DNA from: Branchiostoma floridae
Lineage: Eukaryota > Chordata > Leptocardii > Amphioxiformes > Branchiostomatidae
DNA: 64,000 nucleotides
Direction: 5' to 3'
NCBI RefSeq assembly: GCF_000003815.2
Contig: NW_023365706.1
Coordinates: 344,272 to 408,271 of the forward strand
Below the pieces are notes generated by a model, which saw nothing but the letters and a program-made list of their open reading frames with translations, had not been told where the DNA came from and did not search any database. This document shows positions 42,961 to 54,900 of this stretch, one piece after another; positions within the stretch are counted from its first letter, which is position 1, and every line of letters begins with the position of its first letter. Made by a program: the position numbers and the translations under genes.

Positions 42961-45900
42961 CTGGAGAGGTGCAATCAATCAATCAATCAATCAATCAATC
43001 AGTTAGGTGGCACCAATCCTGTTATTGCCTGAACAGCAATCAATCCATCAATCAGATAATCAATCCAAAGAAAACCAAATAAGATGGGTGTTCAGGCAAT
43101 TACACAAACAATTAACACATAAACAGACAACCCTCACCAGGCCATCACACAAACAATAAACAAACAAACGACCCTCACCAGTCAGAGTTTATGCCAGCTG
43201 AAGAAATGGGTGTCCAGGCGATCACACAAACAATAAACACACAAATAAACAAACAGCTCTCACCGCCAAAGAAGATGGGAGTTCATGTGATCACACAAAC
43301 AATAAACAAACAAACAAACATCCCTCACCAGTCCGAGTTTGTGCCAGCCGAAGAAGATGGGCGTCCATGCGATCACACAAACAATAAACAAACAATAAAC
43401 AAACAAACAAACAGCCCTCACCAGTCCGAGTTTGTGCCAGCCAAAAAAGATGGGCGTCCATGCGATCACACAAACAATAAACAAACAAACAAACAAACAA
43501 TAAAACAGCCCTCACCAGTCCGAGTTTGTGCCACCCAAAGAAGATGGGAGTCCATGCCCAGTTCAGCGCCAGCTGTGTTCCGTACAGCCCCAGTGGGACC
43601 AGCGAGCGGTCGTTGAACCCGTCACACGACTCCCAAACCAGGTACGACGCATATCTGCAGGTGCAAATGGACAGGTGGTGAGTCAGAAGATCCATGAGAA
43701 ACCAAGTTAAAACAGTCCCGTCAAAATTGAATGTTGCAGTGTCCAACTTCGTAGAGTGTTCGAGATGATCTGCCCATAAACCCGTCACACAATTCCCAAA
43801 CCAGGTACGACACATATCTGCAAGCAAAGATAGACATGTCAGGGTTCGAAATACACATACTTAACTTGCAATTTGCACATAATTTTTGAGATTTGCATGT
43901 AAAATTATTCTGAACTTGCAATCTTGCATGTTGAAAATACCTGGCCTATTGGAAAAATACTTGAATTTTGTCTCTTAGACAAAAAGACAAATGGATGTGA
44001 GACTTTATCCTTTCTTGTTTTTGCCAGTAACTTTCTCCGGTAACTTTACTAGATGTAATCAAAATTCACCGATTCAAGCTGGTGATACTCGTCGCCATCG
44101 CCACCTAGTTGTATTTTGCATGTAAATTTTTCAAATTGCACGTAAAATTTTTGCTAACTTGCAATTTTGCATGTAGCAAAAAAGAAAGTACAGTATTTCG
44201 ATCCCTAAATGTGGTTACTAGCAGCAGCTGGTTACTAGCTACGGCAGTAGCATTACAGTATTCGAACCCATGATCTTTGGGCCACAGAAATAGGACCAGC
44301 CATTGGTCGTTGAACTCCCACAAAAGATACGACATATACCTGCAGGTACAAATGGACAGTTAATCAATCAGGAGATTCACCATGAAACAGTCATAAAACA
44401 GTCAGGAACAACCACCCCCAGTCAGCAACCATTTTCCTCAGTCCTTTGAGCAGTTGAGGGGCAAATTTGACTGTAAAACTAAAAGAAAATTAATGATCAG
44501 TTTAGTACCAGATTTGTGCTGCACAAACCCACCAACCGGCTTGAGCCAGTATGTCATTGTTTAAACCAACTACTCACGAAACTATGCTCTAAACCGTACA
44601 CAAACCACAACAAATACAAATGATGAAACAAGAAAGCTTCTGAAAAAGCTGGCCAGTGGGTATTTTTGGAAAAAGCCTGGATGTTAAACAAAATCACATG
44701 AAAAAAGAGTTTTTAAACATCGAATTACTGAATTGGTCTGTCTTCTATTAAAAAACATTCCATGAGATTTGTCTAACAAAGAAAAAAAATTGTTACAAGT
44801 GGGGTTCGAACCCACTATCCACGGCTGCAAAGCAACTCGCTATCTGCGCCCGGAGCCGTAGGCCGCTCGGCCACGCTAACTCAATTATGCAATCACGCGT
44901 ATGGAAGGGCTATTAGAAGGGTTTGGTTAAATTGACCGATCAATGCATCCATGCAAAATGCATTCATCCATTGAAACCAAACGAATGGTTAAAGGACCCG
45001 CTTCTCCCGTCTCAAAGCTGGTGCTACGCACCGGCAAAAAACATATCATTCTTGGCAAATTAAGGTAATACAAAAAGTTCAGTACGGCACCTAAGAACTA
45101 AGGACATAACCTGGAGCTGCCTGAATGAAATACAACTGGAGGTCGTTCACCTGTCTGCACACGTCATGGGTTATCATGCCGTTGGCTAGCAACACGGGCA
45201 CGAATAGACTCATCTTGACTTTCATGTGATGCAGGATGGAGACACTCATGTCTGGGAGGGGGAGACCCACTAACAACCATGGGGGGGGGGCACTAGCACT
45301 AAGCTATTAGGCACTGAAATATGGTGGGTGCGCTCTGAAAAACGTGTCCCTCACTCTAGCAGAAACTGTCGCAGTACTTTGATTTGATTTGATTTACTGT
45401 ATTCGGCTGTGTAGTGAGAAATACAGCCAGAGCTACCCAACTAGCCAAAGGGTATAATCAAGGGCTAGCCCTGGTAACAATCTGTGTCTTCGGCTCTTGT
45501 CGTCTCGTGAGACGGTTGACAGCATCAGTCAGTCAAGGTCTCAGTCGTTACTGGTTACAGTTCTCGCCTGACAGTGCCTTTGATGACTTATGAGTCCAAT
45601 CTTGGCACGGCAGGCTCTTCCACAGGAAGTGCAGGTGAACACTTCTCCGGTATTCGACCCCTCCCCTTTCTTCTTCCTCTGTCTTGCCTCTCGGACTTGC
45701 CTCTCACGGGCAGCCCTGTACCGCTCCATACCGGTGTGTACTGCTGCTCTCCATCTACTTCTGTCTGTTGCTACACTTTCCCAGTTCTTTGTGCAAATGG
45801 AGAAGTCTTGGAGGGTAGCTTTGCATACATCTTTGTACCTCAGCTTTGGCCTCCCTCTGGGTCGACTGCCCACAGAGAGTTCTCCATAAAGTACTCTCTT

Positions 45901-48900
45901 TGGAAGCCTGGTGTCATCCATCCTGCTCACATGACCTAGCCAGCGCAGCCTGTTTCGCCGCAGGGTCTCGAACAACGATGGTATGCCTGCTTGCCGGAGT
46001 ACTTCTTCATTTGTGATTCTGTCCTGCCATTTTATATTGAGAATCCTACGTAGACATCGCATGTGAAAACTGTTTAGTCTTTTTTCTTGCCGCGAATAAA
46101 CAGTCCAGGTTTCACTACCATACAGTAAAGTTGGCAATACGCATGTGTTGTAGATCTGTACCTTTGTCTTTCTTGTTAGCTTCTGGTTTTCCCAGGCCCT
46201 CTTGCTGAGTTTCCCAAAGGAAGCAGCAGCTCTACCAATTCTCACATTTATCTCCTCGTCCAGAGAGTTGGTGCTTGTCGCCACTGATCCCAGGTAAGTA
46301 AACTTTGGAACTGTTCGAAGAGGATTTCCATGCAGTGTGATTGAAGGGGGGATTGCGGTACCTTGCCCAATTACCTCCGTCTTCTTGACACTGATGGTAA
46401 GACAGAACAGGTCACAGGCCCGGGAGAGGTTGTCCAACAGTCCCTGCAGGGTTGTCTCCTCATGCGCTGTGAGTGCTGCATCGTCAGCAAAGAGAAGTTC
46501 TCTGCACAGCAGCTCGACAGTTTTACTTTTAGCCCTCAGTCTTGCCAGGTTGAACAGTGAGCCATCTGCCCGTGACCGGATGTAGACACCGTCCTGGTTT
46601 CCACCAAAGGCACAACGGAGGAGTACAGAGAAATAGATGCTGAAAAGGGTCGGTGCCAGCACACACCCCTGCTTAACTCCGTTCCTGACGTCAAAGCAGT
46701 CAGAGGTGGAGCCATCAAACTGAATGCAGGCTTTCATGTCCTCATGGAAGGAGATGACCAGTTGCAGGAGTTTAGGTGGACATCCGATACTCTTGAGTAC
46801 TTTGTAGAGGGCAGATCGGCAGACAGTATCAAATGCCTTGGTCAAGTCCACGAAGGCAATATAAAGCGGCATACACTGCTCTCTACATTTCTCCTGAAGT
46901 TGTCGCAAAGTGAAGATCATGTCCGTAGTGGACCGTCCAGCTCTGAACCCACACTGAGACTCCGGGAGAACACGTTCCGCTAGGGTCTGTAGGCGCTTGC
47001 GTACAATCCATGCAATAGCCTTCCCAGTTATGCTCAGCAGTGAGATCCCCCTGAAGCTGTTACAGTCCCCTCTATCGCCTTTGTTCTTATACAGGGTCAC
47101 AATCTTAGCATTGCGCATTTCGTGAGGAATCATCCCTTTCTCCCAGCAATGGCGAAGTAGATCATACAGGTGTGGCAATACTACCTCCTTGTTCTCCTTA
47201 AGGACTTCTGCGGGTATGCCATCCTGACCCGGTGCCTTGCCGCTGGGTAGAGCGCTCAGCGCCTCGAGAAGTTCACTCTCTTCAGGCATCCCGTCCAACT
47301 CTGTCAGCTCTGGGAAATCTGGTAGGGCCTCATCCAGTCCCGGTTTCTCTGGTATTTCATTTGAGTACAATTCAGAGTAATGTTCTACCCATCTCTCAAG
47401 CTGTTTAGATCTGTCGGTTATCACTTCTCCCTCTTTTGACTTCAAAGGTGCAGTCTTAGAGACCCTCGGCCCGAGCGCTACTTTCATGAGACTGTGCATT
47501 GTGCCTGAATCACCCCTGTCTGAAGCAGATTGGATTGAAGTGCACAAATCTGTCCAGTACCGGTTTGCACACTTTCTTGACTCCCTCTGTGCTTCCGATC
47601 TTGTGTGGCGAAGACGATCTAATGTGGCTTGTGATGGATTTGTTTTGTGTTCAAACATCGCCTTCCTTTTTGCGTCGAATAAGGGCAAAAGAGAACCGGC
47701 ATGCGCCTCAACCCAGTCCTTGCCTGCCTGTCTCTTTTTCCCACAACTGGCAGCTGCGCTGTCGTAGATGTTCTTGCTCAGTGTATGCCACAGTTCATCC
47801 ACAGTGTCGCCAGTCGCACACTCTTGCATTCTCCGAGAGAACTCCCTAGCAAAGGTTTTCTTCCTCTCAGGCTCCTTTGCTACCATAGCATTGACTTTGG
47901 GCCTAGCCTCCGGTCTCCGCCTATGGATGCGTTTGTGTGTAATCTCCACTCTGCTGGCTACAAGTGAGTGATCTGTATCACAATCTGCGCTGTGAAAGGA
48001 CCGTGTAACCTTGACTGTGTTCATGTGTTTTTTACGGGTGATTACTAAGTCAAGCTGATGCCAGTGTTTGGACCTTGGGTGGCACCATGACACTCTCTGA
48101 CACTCTTTCACTCCAAACACTGTGTTTGTGATGACGAGATCCCTCTCTGAACAAAACTCCAACAGTCTCTGTCCATTCTCGTTCATCTTCCCAACACCAA
48201 AGTGACCAAGTGGTACGGACCAAGTGTCGTAGTCTCTGCCCACCCGTGCATTGAAATCCCCTAGGATATACAGCTGTTCTCCTTGTGGGATCGAAGTATA
48301 GACCTGACTAAGCACTCCGTAGAAGTTGTCCTTCAACTCTCCCGACGAAGTGAGTGTTGGTGCATATGCGTTAATGAAGTTAACGTAGCCTCCAGCTGAG
48401 TTTAGCCGCAATGACATCAGGCGTTCCGATGTCCCGACAGGGGTAGTTATGGATTGAACCAGGGTGTTCCTAACAGCAAACCCAACACCATGCCACCGAG
48501 GCTGGTTTGCTTCCAGTCCCTTCCAGTAGAATGTGAAGTTTGCTTCCCTCAAACATCCATTTTCAGCAATCCTTGTTTCTTGAAGAGCAACAATGTCCAT
48601 CTGCAGTTTTTCAAGTTCTTCATCAATTAGAGCAGTCTTTCTAATTTCCCCATGCCTAATGTCCATGTTATCTAATCCGGGTAACATGGTTCTTACATTC
48701 CATGTCCCGATGCGCAAGTACTTCTTTCTGTTCTTGGTAACGGGTACAGTCTTACATCTGTCGTTCGACTTTTGGTCTATCCCCATGCACCCTGTGAGGC
48801 AGACAGACGTGACGGGTCGACACCTAATTGGCCTGGGGCTGCCAGGCTTTGGCGGGCGGTAGTCGCATCCTATGTAGCTAAACAGCCACTCCCACCGTCA

Positions 48901-51900
48901 AAAACGGCCCGTGGCGTTCTCCCTTTCGCCAATTTGGGAGAACTTATAACCCGTAACTGCCGTCTTCCGCTGAGGTTAACGGACCTCTGCTGTGCCGGGG
49001 CATGTTAGGGAGCGGTGCCTTGCCCATAGCGCACCACGCCCCACTCGACTCTAGGAATTCACTCCGAAGGAGAGACAAAGTCTATACGTCCGAAGCATCC
49101 CTATAGCTGTAGGGGATGCCAGACGATGGCTGTGGATAAGTCCGCACCAACGACTGCCTACGGGTCCCTCCCTCCGGAATTTTGGTCAGGGTTAACTCCC
49201 TTAGCCTTGGCCTCAAAAGGCAAAACCTGCAAGACAGCAGGTGGTTTGGAATCAGGGTTTTCCTTCCCCTAGACGGACTGCCTTCCAAGGCTATTGAGCT
49301 CCGTCTGCCCGGCTTGCACTGCCCTTCGTCTGACCTCTCACCCGTAACCTGCCCGGCATGGTTAGACCTGCCAGGGGCATGGGAGCCCCCGCCGGTATAG
49401 CCCACAGGATCCTTGAGGCACGCAAGCATCCCCACCACGACAAGGTAGCAGTACGAGGGGGAAGCCTGGTAACAATACAATATACAATAACAGCATTAAC
49501 ATTACATTACATTACCGATACACTAGGTTATACCTGTCAGACAAAGCAAGATATAGATAACTTTGACTACAGAGGTCCCAATACTTAGACAATACTCTTT
49601 CTTGTACGTGTTGAAAAGAGGTAGGAGAATTTCTCCGGTACACTGAACCTACGAATATTGTACATAACGTCTGTCAGCCCAGTCAGGACCAGTGGAAGAA
49701 TAGACTGCAGTGTGGTAAAACTGGCTCGAGATTTGTTGGGACTACTTTTCACTTTCGCAAACTGAGTAGTTCTTAAGGAAAACAAAAAGTCCCCTCTAAA
49801 TGAAAACTAATTTGTCTGAAATTTCCAACACCAGAGAAACCAGACTTAGTGGGGAACACGAACCATGAAGTTCCCTTCGTCTGGCCCACCCCAAGCTCAG
49901 CTGGTGACATTTCCTCTGTAAGTACATTACAAATGTCACGAAAGGAAACGTAAATGTCGTGTTTGGTGTTCACATTAAACAACGTTCTCCTCAGTTATCA
50001 GGTTTCCAGTTGTAATTCTGTTTCACAGAACAGTACAGGAAAAAATCAGATTGAAACTGTATGGATTATTGTTGATTATAATTCTGGATATGCCAGCAAA
50101 GGTTTAGACACAGGTAAGGAAAAAATGTTGTGTTTCTTGTTTCCCTACCAACCCTAGAAAAACCTGCAACCCTAGACATTTTTGGGTGGGCAGTGGAGTC
50201 TCATATATAGCTTCCAGTTAAAATTTTATTCAGCCTACTTCCTATTGAAGTAAAAAAAAACACTGCTTGTGTCCTATCTAATGAAGAATAGATATATGTA
50301 TAATGCACAAAATTAAAGTTTGACATTGAAAGACAAGTGTCCTCATGCACACAACATTTTTTTCCTAGGCCTATTTTCAATTCTTCTTTATTTTGGGTAT
50401 AAAATCCCATATGTCAAATAATATTCTGCAATCTGTACTCTGGGTTTTAGAAATGTCCAATCTATAATGTGACTATTGCTGTACACCACATCTTTACATA
50501 TTCAGTAATGGAACTAAATCCTAATTCTAGGGGAAAAAACTGTGAATTCTTGGATCTAAAACCTGAATTCCTGTAAAAATTCTAATTCCTGAAAATTTAC
50601 CCAGGCAGTCAGATCTGTGCCCAAAGTGGCATAGCACAGACAATATTTTCAAGGTAAAATCTAAATTCATGAAGAAAGACTGAATGCAGCTATAAGACTT
50701 TCCAATTATAGATGCAGAACACAGTTCCTGTTGATTTCAATTCAGCATTATTTTTGAAATTCGAGAACCAAGAAATAAAATTGATATGGCCTTTGCTATG
50801 GATATGTAAATAATCCCTTATATCTGCCAAACAAACTTGCATCTTCCCTCATGAACATAATATACTTTCACGCCCTGAAACTTGTGTGTACATAGACACA
50901 GACACTGTTTTCAAGGTAAAATCTAAATTCATGAAGAAAGACTGAATGCACCTATAGGATTTTCCAAAGACTATAGATGCAGAACACAGTGACTGTTGAT
51001 TTCAATTCAGCATTATTTATCAAATTCAAGAACCAAGAAACAAAATTGATATGGCCTTGGCTATGGATATGTAAATAAGCCCTTATATCTGACACACAAA
51101 GGAAGGCACAGCCGCTGTGGTTATTAACAGGTGCTGTTACATGTGGGGGCGTCAATCAAAAACATCAACCTTAGTTGTCGGCTTTTTACTACGGACCCTT
51201 TTTTTTCAGCTCTAAGAACACAAAACAACAACAACAACAACACCATGCTTACCCGCTGGTGACAAAAAGGAACCTGCTCAGAGAACGGTGGTCGTTAACA
51301 GGTGGTGAATAAGAGAGATAACGTTGACTCTATGTGGGGGCGTCAATCAAAAACATCAACCTCAGCTATCCGCTTTCTATAAGTAATCATCCTAAGGCTT
51401 GTTTCACAGTTGGATCTTTTAAGGCATCGAATCGTGAATATGTTTCATGTGTGACACATTAATAAGAATATGAGCGTATCTTAATTACTCTTTTGAATGA
51501 AAATATCTAAAAAAAATTCACTTCTTCGACTGAAGCCAGGTATCCCTTCCTACACTTGGATGGTATGAGGGAAGTCATGTTAAGTGCATTTCAGAAGTGC
51601 ACAAGACGAGAGTACGACAGGGTTCGAACCCATGACCACTTGGTTCCCAGCCAAACCCCTTGCGCTTATGCCACTGTTTGCCACATGACCCCACAATACT
51701 CATGCTATTCAAAAACTTCATCTCATTCTGGGAAGAACTCTTAACCTTACCAAAATAACAAAAGCCAAATTTTCAGCACTAAGGACAGACAACAACAACA
51801 ACAACACAACAACAACAACATAATAACACCATCCTTACCCGCTGGTGATGAAGAGGAACCTTGTCAGGTAACAGAAAACAGTCAACGCCAGTTCCCTACT

Positions 51901-54900
51901 ATAAGCCTTACCTAAACAACAGCAGCCAAATTTTCAGCACTAAGGACAGACAACAACAGCAACACAACAACAACATAATAACACCATCCTTACCCGCTGA
52001 TGACGAAAAGTAACCTGCTCAGAGAAAGGAAAACAGTCGACACCAGTTCCCAAAACGCAAATCTTACTGTCAGTCTTACCAAAACAAAAGCTGCAAAATT
52101 TACAGCACTAAGGACAGAAAATAACAACACCATTCTTACCCGCTGATGACGAAGAGAGACCTGCTTAGAGAACGGAAAACGGTCGACGCTGGTTCCCACT
52201 TCGGTCGGATGAGCCTCACATACCACGCCACGCCCCACTTCCGTATCACGACCCTCGCTATGACCCCTCCCACGCACGGTAGCAGCGTGGAAACACCGAC
52301 CGCCGCACGACACTGCCACCTCGAGACCACCATCGAGTCTCGGTACAAACCCCTGCTAGGCACCAATTACTCTATACACAAAACGCTGGGTAAGAATAGA
52401 CCTCCCACACTCCAGAAACCTGTATAAGGAACACCATGGTTCGTCTGTCTGTCTGCTCTGTCAGAAAATCATGTTTCTGACCTGTTTAATACACTTACAG
52501 AAAGGGGGAGGACCGTTATACACATCAAGAGAGAGCCAGCCATCATAATTGCAGAAGCATGGTGTGAGAAGGACTCTTCTTTGTCAGCTAATTGTGTTCT
52601 TGACTGGTGGAGAACACTTACAGAAAGGGGAGGATCATTATGCACTATGAGAGGGGAGTGGAGGTCCAGCCATGAGGGTAATTATTGTACAAGGCAGGCT
52701 TTAATAGATCGCCCACATGGCTAAATTCTCCATTAAAGAAAAACAAAAAAACATGGTTCATTTGTCTGCTCTGCAAGCAAAATCTACACATATAAACAAA
52801 GGGAAAGATCATCTTATAGCATGGGAGGGTGTGGGAAGGTCTAGTCTTGAGGGCAATTAAACCAGACTGGAATAGACCACCCACACTACTACTGCAGTCC
52901 CCATTAAAAACAAAGAAACAAACAAAAAACATTGTCTGCTCAGCAAGCAAGTCTTGTTTTTTCTACACATATACAAAGGGAAAGCTCATGATACACCATG
53001 AGAGGGTGTAGGAAGGTCTAGTCATGAGTGTAATTAGTGCACAGGTTGCAATAGACTGCCCACATCTTAGCAGTCCCCATAAGGAAAACCTTGGTTTGTG
53101 GGGGTCATCTCTCAGCATATTTGTTTTGTCTGGCTGAAATGCTTTCACCAATAACTTCACTGGAAGGGGTGGTGGAAAGGTTCAGCCAGCTTCTTCATAT
53201 GGAAATTATAGTGTGTAAAAGGGTTATAAGGACTCTTTATTTAGAAATAAGGACTGTTGCTGGGCTCCAATAATGAAATAAAATGTTGGCAAGCCATGTT
53301 TTAACAAAACAAAGTATCCACAGTATGCAATTCTTTAAAACATAGGCCTATGTTTTATTTTAGGGTTGTTTGTAGGTTTATCTTTTAAACTACAATTGGA
53401 TGAACTCTGGAAATACTCCCTCACTCTCATTCGCTATGAAAACAGTCCAGCAGACAGATTTATAATGAAACAAAACATTAAAATAAGGTAAGTGTATATG
53501 CTGATTTTGTCTTCATCCATATATATTCAAATTTGTCTTGCCAAACAATAGTGGCCAAATATTCAGCACTAAGGACAGAGAGCAACTACCTGTTGTCTAC
53601 AATGTCCACACATCTAAGTGGCATTTTCTCCTCATTTCTTCACACATATTTCCATCAAACAGTATAGGCTCCATATCAGTGTAAGTTGGAAAAAAACATA
53701 GTAGTATAAGCCATTTAATTGCACTTTCCATTTGCCAGTACATTTTGTGCAATTATCAGGATGGTGCAACAAAGCGAAGTTATCCAGCTGGACTGCATCA
53801 CTACGGGACTTTGGGATTCCGTGCAATTAACAGAAGCGTGCATTTATCCGTTGTGGAATTAACTGGCTTCTACTGAAGTCTAAATAGGGTAGAAAATGTT
53901 TTTACTTAGACCCCTGCTTCTGCGACTGTCTCAGTAACAAGTAAAGCTGAAAGCTCATTAACACTCTGAAGAGGCTTTATACAATAGGCTACCATTGACT
54001 GCCCCATGGCCATTATACTGGCTGGATAATACGGATGCAAATTGGTCCAATTACTTTCTTCAAAAGAAACACCGCTGCTGGCTGTTGTAAGGCCTCTGTG
54101 ACTAAACTGAACTGAATTCCTTCTACCAAACATAGGAGGACCAGAAAACGTATTTTGGTACACTAGAGTCTATAATCTATAAAAATTACAGCATGCAATA
54201 ATATTGCGAAGTATTTTCAAGATTTGGATCTTAAAACTTTGAATTGAATAATGTGCAGTTTTGCATGGCACCATTCTATTTTCATTTCCCAAGAAATTAT
54301 TTCCCTTCTTGCATTTATTTCTTCTTCTTTAAAAAAAAATTATATTCCCTTCCAACTTCATTCAACAATTCTATAACCTTTGACCTGGTGGCTACGAAAA
54401 GTAGTGAAAATGTACTAAGGTCTTGATTTTATGAATATGTTCTACTATAACAAAATGATCACCAAGTATGACAAGACATCAAAACAGGCAACAAACCAGC
54501 TCCAGCAAATTGTTATATAAACCTTACTTGAAATTTGTGAAAGCTCAATTTAATGTCCTTATGTCTCCAGACACCTGCACAAACTGTGGAGGACATTTCA
54601 TCCACTGCACAAAAGAGCTCAAAAGAAAGGCCGTGCATGTAGGCAGCCTAGACCTGGTTATTACCTTTTTACAGTTCTGAGGGTCCATTAGGGGGTAGCC
54701 ATGTCCTACTAACAGTTAGGAGGATCCATTAGGGGAAAGACCTGACCTTTCATGGTTCTGAGGATCTATTAGGGGTTAGACCTGACCTTTTATGGTTCGG
54801 AGGATCTATTAGGGGATAGAGCTGACCTTTCCAGGGTTCTGAAGGTCCATTAAGTGTAACATGATACGGTTGTAGGTCTGCTGTCTCAGCTTATCACACC

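Noticed and set aside
43191-43616. Plus-strand ORF of 141 aa over TSPO intron 2 and exon 2
   Set aside because: Shadow of (AAAC)n tracts and repeated exon-2 ends; TSPO reads on the minus strand.
47486-47971. Plus-strand ORFs over the intact LINE
   Set aside because: Antisense shadows of the 1081-codon reverse-transcriptase ORF.
53632-54163. Short minus-strand ORFs in the TSPO intron
   Set aside because: No TSPO motif, no splice context, composition of intron sequence.
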